A stretch of DNA of 64,000 nt from Dactylonectria macrodidyma (Eukaryota; Ascomycota; Sordariomycetes; Hypocreales; Nectriaceae): contig JAGMUV010000001.1 in NCBI GenBank assembly GCA_020744425.1, forward strand, positions 1,116,001 to 1,180,000, written 5' to 3'. Position numbers and translations under genes: made by a program. The notes beneath the pieces were generated by a model that was not told the DNA's origin, made no database searches, and saw only the letters and a program-made list of their open reading frames with translations. The stretch's first letter is position 1; the number at the start of each line of letters is the position of its first letter. Positions 22,005 to 35,508 of this stretch are shown here, in pieces.

Positions 22005-24739
22005 GCGGTAATGGGTAGCAATGGATGCAATGCTGAGATAGGCCGCGCACGGCATGGGGCGACCGTTGAGACCACCAAGGTCCATGGCGGCTGCGGTGGA
22101 ATTGCAGATGAATCCGATCATCGGCGAGCCGCGGTGGGGAGGTGTTGGCGGTGTGACCAGCGCCTCACATTCAAGGAAATGGCTTATGGCTCATCCGGAT
22201 AGAAAGGGACATGACAAGCTCGGTCGTATATACACGGTCTGAGGTATGAATAGTTGTCGTTGGAGGCTGGACGAGACAACGGCACCCTAAGCCACCACCT
22301 CAAGCCACCACCGCCTAGTCGTAGTCGCAGGCCTAGTTCAGTAAATCAAGCGCACTACCGATGCAGCAAGAAAAGCAAGTTACTAGCAACAGGGCCAACT
22401 TGTTGAAATTTGATTTTTCCATGTCCCACGAGGACTCGTTCCAAGGGTCAAGGCTGGCATGGAGGATCAGCTCTTCGAGTCCAGCTGATCTTGGCTGCAG
22501 GTCCATCACACCCTGCTAAGAATAGTGTGTAATCCGTAATCCAGTACGCCAGTGCGAGCATCCTACTGAACCCAGCAACACGACGTGGGATTCCGTGCCT
22601 GATCTAGCTGCCAAGCAGATATTCCAGGGGGTCGCCTTAGCCTATCCTCTACCTAGTCAGTGCTCCTCGGTGGGCCATCCAGCGTGGGATGGATGGCCCG
22701 CGGTGAGTAGAGACACCGCATCTCCGGCGACGGGCTCTGAGGGCAACTATCGCGACATTTTCTTCGTTTGGTCGCTGGTGTCGTTGTCTAGTTTAGATGG
22801 GCGCCAATCTCAACTCAGACTCCTCCTCTACATGCCGCATATGTATGTCGGCACCCAAAACCAAAACCATCCCCGCCCCCTTCGAAGCCTCTAAGCCAAC
22901 GGGCACCACTAGACCGCTCGGATGTGATATCAAACTTCAACCCTCGGGAGCCTCCCCATCCGAGCTCTCCCATAACGGGTTCCCCATAACAATGCAGTAT
23001 TGTGCTTTGCATGTTGCGGGCATTGAACCTGCAGTTTCTCCTCCATCCGTTCTCTCTTAGTCTTCAACAGGCTGTGTATTGCAGTGCCATCAGATACCTG
23101 GACGTTTTTCTTTTTCCATTTCCTTGTATGTCTCACCATCTTGGTTGTTGGCCTCGTGATTTTGAAGATCCCGCACAATGCAGCGCAAGCGAGCACCCCT
23201 TTCCTCCAAATTTACTCTGCTCGAGTACGTAGTACTTCTACCATGTCCTTGCCTGTTGCCCGTATGCCCCCATTGTCGGCACCTTCTTACCCTTTTCTTA
23301 CGTAGGCCTGACTCAAGCTGTAGTAACGGCATTGCGTATTATATTGGGGGCTTGACGCATGGGCATTCACACAACGCCTACCAATTGGACCCCACCAGCG
23401 ACCAACATGTCCATCTTTCCCATTGATCAAGTAAACCAATTCTTTGTGGTAGTCAATGTGGCCTCAGACGTATGAATTTATCAACACGGACATGCCCCCC
23501 CGTCCAGCTACCCTCAAATTTCCCTTCCCATCATTTCCATTGGGAACGGGGAAAGTCGTCCGAATTCCAACCATGTCTTGGCGGGAGACTGGCGAGCAAA
23601 CAGTACTCACTCGAGACGAGGGAGCTCAGGAGCCCGACTGAGAGCCTGACGTGTGATTGGGAATTCCCAGACTTGCCTTAATCCCAGCACTCGGTAAAGC
23701 ACCCCTGCCGCCACTGTAAACCCTGTCGCCGCTTTTGTGGGGAGCTCTCTGTTCTCGGGACCCCAAAATGGGATGCCGGGAGCTCCAGTTTCTGGTCTGG
23801 AGGGGCCTACGACTGTCGCTCAAGTCCGTTGCATCCCAACCGGTGCCCCTCCGTTGAAAAACACGATGGTGGAGGAAGCCCTCGGACTGGTAGGCTGGTA
23901 GCCGGTCCGATGATCAATTGCATATTTCTGGTCTGGGCTTGCTGACGCTCCTCGAGGATGCCACCACACCTGAAGCCGAATTCGGACTCTTGAAGCAGTA
24001 GCTTGCCAAGCTTCCGTGCTAAACATGTACCAACGAGGTCAATCGTGGGCATGTTGGGCCGCTGGAAGGACTTTATTAGGCTGGCCCCGCCCTAGGCATC
24101 AGAATAAACCTGAGGAGGAGGTGACATCGACGACCATCGGTGTAAACCGATGAAACGAGAGAAACGACCCGCGAATCATGCCCTCCCAAACGAAGAGAAC
24201 CAGAGTTTGCACACACACACGGCAGCTCGGATCTCAACAGCGCTTGCTTAGCGCCATGCAAGCCCAGGGCGTCTGGAAGGGACGGATCCATGCTGATGGG
24301 ATGGGATGGATCCATCGAGGCTCCCCCAGGACACACAGGTCGTCGTCAAAGCTGGGGCCGGGGGACTTTGTGGGTGTGCAGGCGGGTAGTCGCATGCCTT
24401 CGTGCTTCTCGTTCACGATGTTGCAGACAGAGCACGATGGGCCAGAATTCTATAAGTCAGGCTGCAGGTCGGCACCCTTCATCGTCGTCCCTTTCCTCTC
24501 ATCTATCAATTGGCCTCATCGTCAACTGCTAGCGGTTGGATTGGCCTTCTGTACCGCCTATCCCTCCCGTATCCGTCCCGGCGCCACATCCTCTCCTCCT
24601 CCAAGCTCCCCCCCACCTGAAGCAGCTCTTGCCACCTGCTCGGCGCCGAGTCTTTCAAGCTCCCAGCTCTGCCACCCTCTTTCGAGAGAGGCCAATTCTC
24701 TCTGCTCACCTTCATCACCATCATCACAGCATCGCAACC
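22005..24739. other. Intergenic region
   Basis: About 2.7 kb with no supportable gene. The frames here are short and unconnected. The last 200 bp before 24740 are C/T-rich leader with CATCACC motifs, as expected for a fungal 5' UTR of the following SDR gene. Confidence 0.45.
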
Positions 24740-26130
24740 ATGCCTGCTAACATGATTGCTCCCGTCCTTCGGCATTGCGCCCGCCGCGCTGCCCCGGCCG
24801 CCATGCGTCCCGCGTATGCCATGTCGGTGGCTGCGCGCATGCTGCACAGCGGTCCTCCCCGCCAGGACAAGCCCGGTAGCTACTCACGAACAGACCCTGA
24901 TGTTGAGCATGAGCACCCCGCGGAGCACGAGCTTCCTAGCAGCAAGCCTGTACTCGGCACTGGTGGCCAGTATGTCAAGCCTACTCTCGCCAGCTTCTCC
25001 CTGGACAACCACGTCGGCATCGTCACTGGCGGTGCCCGAGGTCTGGGCCTTGTCATCGGCCAGGGAATGGTCTTCTCAGGCTCCAACCTCGCACTCGTCG
25101 ACATGAACAGTTAGTTTTGACCATGGCAAGATATATATGAAGCAAAATTGCTAACAACCATGACAGAGGAGGAGGCTGAGAAGCAGACCGATCAACTCAT
25201 CGAGGCCTTCAAGAAGGAGAACCCCCGAGCCGAGCGGTATGGCCAACCCATAATCCAACTGAGAACGAGTGTTAGACAAGATCAAAGAAACTGACATGGA
25301 ACGCACTCCAGCATTCCCAAAGTCACTGCCCACTACGCCGATGTGGCCGATCCCGAGTCCGTCGACGCTTGTATCGCCGAGATCCTGGCCGCCCACGGCA
25401 AGATCGACAACCTCGTCACATCGGCCGGCTTTACCGAGAACTTTGAGGCCGTCAACTACCCTATCGACCGCATGCGCAAGCTCTGGGCCGTCAACGTTGA
25501 CGGGACCTACCTCTTCGCCACCTCGGTCGCTCGCCACCTCATGGAGCGCAAGAGTCCTGGTAGCATCGTGATGATCGGCAGCATGTCTGGCTCCATCGTC
25601 AACGTGCCCCAGCCCCAGACGTGAGCCAATGGAATTCCCATCAAGTTGGATCGCTGAGCAAATTCGCTGACTTTGTCAACAGCCCCTACAACACCTCCAA
25701 GGCCGCTGTACGACATCTTGCCGCTTCGCTCGCCGTTGAGTGGGCACACGCCGGCATTCGTGTCAACTGTGTGTCACCCGGATACATGCTGACAGCATTG
25801 TAAGTGATCATCTGGCTCACCTTCCCACCCTTACCTACCGTGCCGGCCCGTCGGTGCGCTGCTCCCAGTTTCGTAAAATACCCCCATCCCCCGCACTACC
25901 GATCGATGTCATGACATTTGGGAACTGAGAGCTGACAACTCTTTTATAGGACCGAGAAGATCCTCGACGAGAACCCGGCTCTCAAGCAAAAGTGGACCTC
26001 ACTCATCCCCCAGGGCAAGATGGGTCTGCCGAAGGACCTCATGGGGCCCGTTGCCTTCTTGCTGTCCGACGCCAGCCAATATGTGACGGGCGCAGATCTG
26101 CGTGTTGATGGCGGTTACACCGTCACCTAA
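24740..26130 (+). CDS. Short-chain dehydrogenase with mitochondrial-type presequence (polyol/D-arabinitol dehydrogenase-like)
   Basis: Five exons: 24740-25109, 25167-25236, 25312-25620, 25683-25799, 25950-26130. Introns are 57, 75, 62 and 150 bp, all GT-AG. Spliced length is 348 residues. The first 80 or so form an Arg/Ala-rich presequence (PVLRHCARRAAPAAMRPAYA) plus a linker, unusual for SDRs of about 260 residues. The Rossmann motif TGGARGLG is at 96-103. The catalytic triad is Ser239, Tyr252 and Lys256 (YNTSK). The C-terminal GADLRVDGGYTVT is typical of classical SDRs. The nearest relatives from memory are fungal sorbose/L-xylulose reductases and D-arabinitol 2-dehydrogenases; the substrate cannot be fixed from sequence. 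Mitochondrial location is inferred from the N-terminus. Confidence 0.88.
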
Positions 26131-29100
26131 ATGAAGAAAATAATAATTGCTACTTTGATCATTTGTGCTCATCTCAGGCGGGCGTGGGGGGGCATAAAAT
26201 CTGGCGGGGCTTAGATAATGTTAATAAATGGTACAAACAAAAAGCCTTTTTCAGTGTTTGAGAGTTGATGTGGCCACCTGGGTGCTGGTAATGAGCTGTG
26301 AACTCGATTCCAAATTTCCTCATGGTCGCATTGAATGTGATTGCTCTCTGATCTCACATGAGCTCGGGAGATAACAACACCAAGGGTTGAGGAAAGAGAA
26401 TACAAGCCTAGTGTCGGCATACCCATTTGCGTAGTTCTACCCAGCCTGTTGAAATACCACCCAATGTGACAGATCATGATTTCGTATCAGAGGCTGGTTG
26501 GCTGGTGTGTCAACATTTCCAGGTGAAGTGGTGGCGGAGAGAACGACTAACCTGGCATTGGGCGAACGATGTATCACATCATACATGAATAGTAGGTCCG
26601 TCCTAACTACAAATGAAGGCGTAAGAAACCACGGGGTGTACTTTATGATATGAGAGTTACCCCCACGTCATATTTTCTCATGGCGTTCTATCATGTCAAA
26701 GTTTTGCTTCCCACAGTAACGTTCAATGTAGTCGTCTAGTTACATCGCCAATCGCGGCATTGCCGCTGTTGCACAAGATGTCGAGAAGGAGTTGGGTTAC
26801 TACCTGGGCGTTATTTCCCGTGTCACACAAACACTCAAGGCTGCGTCTCCGGGTCGTGGCATGGTCGCACACCCACCCCATCCCATCAACCGCTAGATGC
26901 GCCATGCAAGACAACCTGCAGAAGAGGATATTGCCGGGAACGGCTGAGGCCGACGGTCCAGGGGTATTTGGAGGGGTCGGCGTTTGGTGGCGGCCTCGCT
27001 AGAAGGGTTGGAGGGCTGCAGCACCTCCCGAGGCCCAACAGACTCCATTGCCATTTGAATCCTACCCAGGGTGTGGCGGTTTGTTGCGCCTGCCCCCCCG
27101 CCAGATTATTGAACGTTGAGGCCATTGAATGGGCAGGCAAAGATAGCCAGCGGGAAGGAAAAAAAAAAAGGGGGTGTGTGTGATAGGAGGTGAGATGAAG
27201 AATCCACGCTTGGAGGGGTGGATGCGTGAATGATACCATGATGGCGATGATGGCCTGCTATCAGAGTCATCGCCACTCCGATCTAGAGCCGCCTGGCATT
27301 AGCAACCTTGCAAACCGCGCTGGCAGATAGTCTAGATTGCGCTTCTTCACATGCAAAACCCCGCCTTATTAGCTGGTCCTGCATCCCTACTCACTAATAA
27401 ATCTCCCTCACCGGGCATAATAGGCAGTTCGCCCGGCAGCTGAGGGGCACCACAAGTTACTGCCGGAGAGCTTGGTCGCACAAGACGCTCCAGGCTCTCT
27501 CGCCCAGCATCTCATCAATGCCCGCCGCCTCGTTGTGACTTGTCGGATGCCCACTCGCCTATCGATGCGACACCCGATGGACCTGCAGAGCATGAGCAGG
27601 CAAGGACATGTGACCTCTCTTCCATGCTCTGTATCGTACCGCTGTCCAGCTTCAGGATTTGTAAAGGTGCTGGATATGCAGTCAGGCAAATAGCTGGGTT
27701 GTCGCGTCCGAAAGAGGCAGCTTGACAGCTATCGAAGGGTGGGCGAGGGGACCTCCATAAGAAGTCACGAATCTCTTGACCCCGCAACGATTGATTGGCG
27801 CCCTCTGGCCTCTCAACATCCTGGCCTTCTGGGTTCGCGTGGGGGGTTTCGGCGTTTGCAGTTGACGAGAGTCCCCTTTGGTGTAGCCAACCCACGTGGG
27901 CTTTGTATCACCATCAATCATACCATCCACTGTTGGCGGCGACATAGCGAGTTCGCTGTGGTGGTCACAGATGCATCAACTGGCGTTAGAGAGAACTATC
28001 CGCAGCTAAGCGTCAGTCATGGATCTGGGGATTACTCCCCCCGCAAAGCCGGGGTTCCTCTCGGCCGACATCACCACACACGAGCTGCCAAAAATCCAGT
28101 GGCTGGACGACGCCGCACTTCAAGTCAGGTGCCTCCAGGAACAGGCATCCGCATCAGCCCCAAGAAGCCGTCTGAGGAGGCCCGCCAATGGTGAATGAGA
28201 CAAAGCGCTCGGCAGAGTTTGCAACTGTCCTATTCGGTGGTCATCGGTCACACGACTTCTGTCTGGGCTTGACCTCGCTAAGGGAGCAGATCAGAAGACT
28301 TCGCAACAAGGGCAGGTTCCTATGAGACGGCGGCGGGAAAAAGAAAAGAATAATGACGCTGTGTGGGAGGTCAAGCGGCTAATTGTCTCGAGGTGCGGAG
28401 ACGCTGCCCCAGCATGCTGAATGAGGGCTGTGATCATGGCGGCGGATGAGAGGGATAAGCTACTAGATAATAATGTGTGTAATTGGACCTGTCAGAGGGC
28501 GGATTACTGTCGCGTGGGCAAGCGGTGAGGCTCAGTCGTGGGCTTTGTCTTAGCTGACACCATCCAAACAACTGCATGAAACGTGTGCTGTGAGTAAGTA
28601 CCTCGAGGGGAGGCTGCGGGTCGCAGCGAGAGCACCATGTTGCGTGGAGTTGTGAAAGAGACCTATCGACCTAGATAGATGAGAAATGAGATTGTTTCCC
28701 GTTGTGAACGCACATAAATAGGGTCTAGTGGACCCAGCGGAGAAGAGCAGGTGGCATTGTTCTTGATGATGGTAATTTTCTGCGACAAGGAGACATGACC
28801 CGAGGCTGAAATACCTCCAATTGATGGGTTGTAAAGGCTGCCTGCTAGGTCGGTACCTCGAGCTATGCTGGATGCCGGACAAGGTACCTAAGTAGATGAG
28901 GGACGAGGTTATCTGGTGTGTCATGAGGAGGGAAGGAGCTCAGCGACTGGCCGGCGGCGGCGGGATGCTTTGGTACGATTGTGATGAACTATGTACTGTG
29001 CGGGTTCCGGCACTGCGGAGAGACACGCCTGGAAGAATTGATTCGTGACCTGTTCTAGAATGTGGTGCAGGGGACATAGCGTGGGGGAGTATTGTAGTTG

Positions 29101-31018
29101 GCTACGGGGACGGAAGCGGGAGAGGTACCGGACGGTTGGCTGGGTTTAGGCGGCTCGAGGATGATGATCCTGCCGTATCGGGATCGGAAGGCCGTCTCGA
29201 CTCAGAAGGGGTCGATTCGTGATACCGGACAGGACAAGGTGCGTGACAATACGTGGAGCCGTAGATATGAGCACGGTTTTGCAGTGACAGCCTCAGGTAC
29301 AAATACTAGCCGATTTGCTAATTGTCAGGTGGTTCCCAGTAAGGAGTAAATAACGAAGCGGTGACGTTGGAGGCTAATGGCCATGGTTGAACACAGAAGG
29401 CCCAAAATCCGAGACCTAGCAGAGCCCATGTAAGCTTCCCTCCACAACAATAGGCGTGAGTAGTATGGAGCCGCGTGAGGCAAGGGAGAGAGGGCACGAG
29501 GACGTAGGCGGCAATGGAAAAAGAAAGAAGAGGAAGAAATGATCCAAATGCGAGACAATGTCTCGTCGGGGATCCGGTTCCATATCAATGGAGCTAGGGA
29601 ACTGACTGTGGGCTACCATACTTGGCAAACAAGACAATCTATTATATGTAGGGGTATTCGAAATAGGCTGGAAACTCATGTCATCGCCCACTGGTTTAGA
29701 TTAGCCTCTCTAGGCAAGCCTCAAGTCGAGTCAACAACCCGCCCTCATCTCGACGCAGGGATGGCGGTGAATGCGCTCGGTCGCAAATCCATCCATGGAA
29801 GAGGTCAGGTGAAGGTGAGACCTGTCTGGGACTCTGGGTTGGGTCTTGACTCGCAACCTGAATTCGGCTTCGTCATGACCCGGGGCAAGGAGCAAGGAGC
29901 AAGGACCGAGGAGCGGGTGCAGTCAATGAGGTGGCATCTGGTGTGCTGGTGACCCCGTGATCCTGCTCCGCCGGTCTCGTGGACCCTGTTTCTACTTCCA
30001 AGGTTGTCTCCCGCGTTGACGGCACCACCAAGATCACCCAAGGTGGGGACTGTCCTGTCCTGTCTTGTCAGCGTAGCAAAGTCCATCCCGCAAATGGGCG
30101 CCAGGGAGGAATGTGAGTATTAAAGAGGGGGTTGGCTACGCTGCCCAAGAAAAAGAAAGAAAGAAAGAATGGAGGGTGAAAAGAAGAAAAGAAAGGTATG
30201 GTCTTGTGATGTGTGATGACACTTCTGAGAAATGTTTGGTGATGGTGATAGTGAGGTTATGTGTTGGTGCTGGTCTCCTACCTACTAATTACCAACCTTC
30301 AGTATCTACCTAGACGACGAGGCAGCTCTCTCACACGAGGTCTTTGCGACAACTGGGACACCCCTCCACCCCTCCTTCCCTCTTGAAGCGGCCTAAAGAG
30401 GCCTAAGGGCGGGGCGGGGCCCACTGATCTTGGAGGCAGGTACAGCACAAGCTCAAGCCTAGAACGCCGGCCTTTAAGACGGATGTCCCCCGTGTCCAGT
30501 CCTCGAGTCCCAACGAAGAAGCCCCCCCACTGGCCGACAGGTCATCCCCAATCAATGTCGCATTTGCCATCCATTCACACAGCTTCCAGCTTCTCTGGCT
30601 CTGTGCGCAGAGTGCAAGTGCAGTCCAGCTCCTTGTTCTTTAAGTTATAACGCGACCCCGAGGCGAGATACCGGAGGCCCAGGGCGCAGGGCTGGTCCAG
30701 GGCTTACGCTAGGATCCCTCAACTCAACCATTCGGAGACTTGGGTTATAGAACGGATCACTGGTACCTGTAGACAGACACCAGGCAGTCCAGCACCAGCA
30801 CCCGATACAAAGGCCGAGCAAGGCCCGCCCCAGGCTCGCACGCACTCGCCCGAGACTGATAACTACACCAAAGCTCCATGGACAGCGGACAACCTGACGG
30901 CGAAAACTCGGTGCTGTCGCCCTCAAGAAGCAACCGTCGCGGGATGGGTGAATAAGACCGTAAGACTGTCTGTGAGAGTTGCGAGACTGACAGCCCATGC
31001 CAAAGACAGACAACATTT
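26131..31018. other. Long gene-free region
   Basis: About 4.9 kb without a supportable gene. All frames are short or of biased composition. It includes an A9/G5 and GTGTGTG tract near 27160-27183 and a GAAA-type microsatellite near 30149-30167. Together with the next stretch it forms the large upstream region of the AreA-like gene. Unrecognised non-coding RNA or a decayed gene cannot be excluded. Confidence 0.4.
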
Positions 31019-32730
31019 GTCCTTTGGTCCCTCTTGTCTAGCTCATCTCACCATCTTCCTCCTTGTAGCGCTTCTAGCTCTGCTCCTCCCACATCCCTCT
31101 CTTTCTCCTTTCCCGTCCCCCTTTAGCCATTTTTCGTTCTCGCTCTTTCTTCGACGTCTTCTTGATCAGTCTTTCTTGTCTCTTCTGCTGAGCCGTTGGC
31201 CTTCGGTGTTGTTACGTTTCCTCGTCTCCCGCCCCCAACTCGATTCCTTCACCTCATACCCATCCCGTATACGGTATACCTAACAGGACGCCGTTGGTTC
31301 ACTTCACTCAGCCAGCCAAACTTGCACCGCTGCACGCCTCCTGGACTAGAGCCTCCACTTTAACATTCTCTCGGCATCTAACCCCTGGAATCGACCTATA
31401 AACCCCATACCAGCCCGTGGCCGTCTCCCGTCCTCAACGGTTCTAACTTCCACTGACGTACCTGAGGTACTACCTACCTTACCTGTATCTCTGCCATCTG
31501 CCACCCACCTGGAAGCATCAAGTCTCCCGTCGGACCGGGTTCTGGGCCTGCTCCTAACAATCGTGCCTGAGGTACTGACCCACCACGCTATCGCAGCACG
31601 GTACCTCCGCCATCATCTCCTTCCGGCTCACACCGAGCTGGCCGACTCTTTTCGCATCCTCCTCGCCCGTTCTCGCGCGCCAGCTCCCGCTCAAGTCCGA
31701 ACCCGATCACATACTAAGTTAAGACGCCCGCCTTGGAGGTTTTCGTGTCTGGCTACAACACAACTGCAATCACTGGCGCTTCTTTCTGAAGTTTTTTCTT
31801 CTTCTTTTCTTTCCCTGTATCACGGTCCAACGGCTTCTTCGCAACACCAGCATGAGCACTGGCCGCACCTGCAATCGCATCGCCAGCCGTTCTAGAGCCG
31901 CCCACCGTCTTTTTCTCTGACGTCTTATTCCCGTTCTGTTACATGCGCCCTTGGCCCCGTGACGCGCAGACTCTTACACTGCACTGCGCAAAACTTGCAC
32001 AGGCTAGCTGAAGCCCTTATCCTGGTACCGACGCCGCCTCAGCTGCTGCCAACCACAACCTGGGTACTTTGTTACAACTTACACAGCGCCTCTTCAGCTT
32101 CAGCTGTCAGCACTGAGACAAGCTGTTACTCCAAATTCACCACTGGCTCGCTTCAAAAGACGAGGACAAGAACAAAGGCCAGCAACAAACCCAAGCTTGG
32201 TCCATCACAAGTCACCATTCTCACACTGCGTCACCGGATTCCGGGGCCCATCCTCTTGACTGCTCTTTACAGCCAGAGGATGGCCTGCACTGACACAGGG
32301 CGTCCCTAAGCCACACGATAACCTCAGCCCTGCATCGCGCCGTGCTTCGGCTTACTCGAGCTCGTGTTGCCAGCGCCATTGCTAAGGGTATTTGTTCTCC
32401 CGGGATTGTCTGGTTCGACGGTCATCTCGTGCTCAGAGTAGGTCCTGTGAGCCAAAGAGCTCTCCACCCAGCAGGGCTAAAATTGAATCAACTTCTTCTC
32501 ATTTTCACAAACGCTCTCGTTGTCACCCTGACCCTCAATCTCACCTCATTCACCGACGACAAACTTTCGCCAACGATCATGCTTCGCCCTCGCAGCCGAC
32601 AATAGACAACCCCCCGCCTAAGTTCCAGTGGGCGCTTAAACAGTCGAGTTCTCTCTCAATTACGCATCTTCTCGGCTGCGAGAGTGGCCTGTGATCTTTG
32701 TTCCTAGGTGGTAACTCTTGGTCGCACGAG
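31019..32730 (+). promoter_or_regulatory. Pyrimidine-rich promoter and long leader of the AreA-like gene
   Basis: The plus strand is strongly CT-rich at 31019-31235, a common mark of fungal transcription starts. From there to the ATG at 32731 no long coding frame exists. A TTCCTAG acceptor-like site ends at 32707, so a 5' UTR intron is possible. Short upstream ATG frames are present and could affect translation. All inferred. Confidence 0.4.
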
Positions 32731-34327
32731 ATGGACTCGGGCACGCCCATGATACTGCCCAAGGGCATTGTCACTAACTCAAAAAACATCTACAAGGAGG
32801 TCGCAGAGTACACCGTTGTCCCCCCTGACAAGGTCTGGGAGTATTGGCACGGTAAACCGCCTTGAGCAGCCCAAATCATAGAAACCTCTACTAACTGGAT
32901 GCGCAGTCTACACCACCACCTACAAGAGACTTAAGGATCCCACAGCTTGTCGGTTGGAAAATTTCTGGTGGCACGTTTGGGGCAGCAACAGGAGGTTCCT
33001 GAAAGGCAGTACCCTGGCCAAGCTTTACGAGGAGATCTCCCTTGGACCAACATCTGTTCCCCTCAAGGGCCCCCCGAATCGATGGGAGGGACCGGATGTA
33101 TGTCTACTATGCCCGCACCATGTAGCCGTTGACGCTGACCATCATGATCAGATACCTCCCATTATTAGACAGCTCATGGAGGCAGTCCAGGCCGAGTTCT
33201 CCCCACAACCACCTCCACAAGAGTCCCGCCCTTCAACAAAAGCCAACGATTTGGTGTTAAGAACCCTATCTTCCAGCGCATCAAAACCTCCGCCTCCCCA
33301 CCCCATCTTGAAAAAGGCTAGAGGCCCGTCTTCCTCGGGGCCCCGACCCACGGCCCGTTTCGTCTCACCACACGAGTCTGCTGATGAGGACGAAATACCG
33401 TCCTCAGGGAGCACAGCCGCCACGGCTTCCGAAGCACCGATATATGTAGTCTCTTCACCCAAGAAGAAGCCCTCTAACCACATACCTAAGAAGCTGGTTG
33501 CTGTTTCACCTGCGAGCAAGACCAAGAGGAAACCAACGCTGCCTAAAAAACATTCGACAGATGTTGGGCCTCGGGAACCAGGCCCCTCAAGCGGGTCGCG
33601 ATACGCAGGCGTCCAACGACCTGTCACTCCCATTACCGAACAAGAATCGGAACAGGTGACCTCAGCGTCAGAGGACAGCAGCTCCTTTGTCCCACCGGAG
33701 CGCCCTGCGATGAGCGAGAAGGCACTAGGTAAGCAGCCGGCCACCCCGCGGCGGTCGATTTCCATGAAAAACGGAACGTCTCAGCATGAGGCTCCCGCCC
33801 TGTCCCCAATGGGCCGACTTCGCCCTGTCGAACACGCAAGGCCTACGCTTTTACAGGCACAATCCCTAATCGACATCCCCGGACACACAAGAAGAAGAGA
33901 TTCTGCAGCATCTCGATCAACTTTGGGGGTAGGATCGTTGGAAAGCGGTTCTGGCTTTGATGGCCCACCCACGATGGCACGCTCCCTATCGCATGGCGGA
34001 TGTGACCCTGCCATATATCCCAGCAACCGCCGATCCCCTGGTCTCTTCACTGGGGCCAAAGCGGAAACTACCAACGTCGCTGTTAAAGGAACCATCCTCG
34101 ATCAGACCGGCTTAGGTACCTCTATGCCTCAACCTAGCATGCTAGGCGAGCTTCCGTCCGCCTATCATTCTATCCCACTTGAGCCCTCCATTCTCGACTC
34201 CCGCCTCACACCAACCCAGCCCACAACATCGGAGAGTGTGCCTCTAGCACGCACGAAAAGCCAACTGACGCTCCTCCTAGAGCGCGAAAAAACCAGAAGT
34301 GGCAATAAGCCGCGATCTAAAAATTAG
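32731..34327 (+). CDS. Protein with AreA-N-terminal-like (DUF1752-type) domain
   Basis: Exon 1 is 32731-32851; intron 32852-32906 (GTAAAC, ACTAAC branch, CAG). A second intron at 33098-33151 (GTATGT, GCTGAC branch, CAG; 54 bp, in frame, no stop) is very likely, since its translation is an odd Cys/His-rich insert. The protein is 495 residues if both are removed (513 if the second is kept). The N-terminal 90 residues hold a block around WEYWHVYTTTYKRL and CRLENFWWHVWG that resembles the short domain at the N-terminus of the nitrogen regulator AreA. The rest is Ser/Pro-rich, basic and probably disordered. No GATA zinc finger is present, so it is not AreA itself. A regulatory role is inferred from the domain only. 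Confidence 0.82.
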
Positions 34328-35508
34328 ATTTTTCCTTTTCCCGCCTATACCCTGAAAGATCACCACCGCACTTTGTTGTACATTGCCAACTGCCTCATGG
34401 ACTGAGCTAGGGCTGTTTTATAAGTTTCTCAAGTAAAAACTTTTGACCTCTTATCTTCTCTTCTTTTTCCATATTTTGGTCCTCTTACACAAGTGAATGA
34501 CTGCATGCGTATTTCATCATAGTGTTCAAGGTGCACCAAGACGCTCATGGCTTTTCTTTTCGTCCTTTGTTGTATGGGATGAGGGATGAGAGATGGAACT
34601 CTGGCTGTAATAATTGTGGGAGTCTAAGCAAGGAGGTAGGCAAACGATTGCACCCTGTTCCCTTGCGGCATGATCAACAGGTGGATTTGTTTACAATATA
34701 GCCTTTGAGCCTCGGCGGCAATAGATTTGGGATGCGCGATGTCGTGCAATTATCAGGGAGATCTCGGTGGAAGACCGCCTCGATGTTGGTTGAGGCACAG
34801 CGTGGAGAAGGTAGGTGGTGTCACATTCAAGGAGTTCATATGTGTTATATCCCATTCTTGACTATAGATTCAACCAATGCGTTATTATTCACTACCTATG
34901 TCAGGGGTATTTTTGTGCAATATGTGATCGAATGCTGTGGCCCGCGGCAGCAATTAATTGAACAGGATTATGGACTAGTATATTACTGGCTGATTTGGAA
35001 CATGCCTTGACTTCAAACGCTGATGTATCTTATGCTCTGTATCAAAATTACTTGCAACCTGCGCTCTTTCTCAAATATACATTAGCCATAGAAGGCTTGT
35101 GGACTCCCTCGAGGAGCTTGTCTACCTCGGTCCCAAGAACCGACCAGTTTTTGTATCCATCCGTCCATCCCCCAGCCACCAGTCTGAAGCACGACTGTTA
35201 AAACAAGATACAGGCTGAAAGGAAATATGAATCTAGTGAATGTGTTGGACTCGTAAGACTGAGATAGAAAAATAAAAGAAAACAAAATGGTTGTAAACCA
35301 GGGATCGAGTATCGCCTGAGACGCCAAATCCTCGAACGTGTGTTGTCTATCTCCCAAACCAGTAGGTATCCATCTGACCATTCCTCCCGTGTCCAATACG
35401 CCAAGTGTGCAAATTGCAAAGAGAGAAAAAGGGAGAGGGAGAGAAGCGATGTGCGAAATAACTGCTGGCAAGCCAACGTGTTGACCGAAGGTGTCAGATG
35501 CATCCATC
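34328..35508. other. Convergent 3' flanks
   Basis: About 1.2 kb between two convergent genes, AT-richer than the coding regions. No gene is supported. The minus-strand frames here lie downstream of the Ser-rich gene's stop and look like UTR. Confidence 0.5.

Noticed and set aside
28550..28924. 124-codon minus-strand frame in the long gene-free region
   Set aside because: No domain, no neighbours in frame and no conserved-looking segment.
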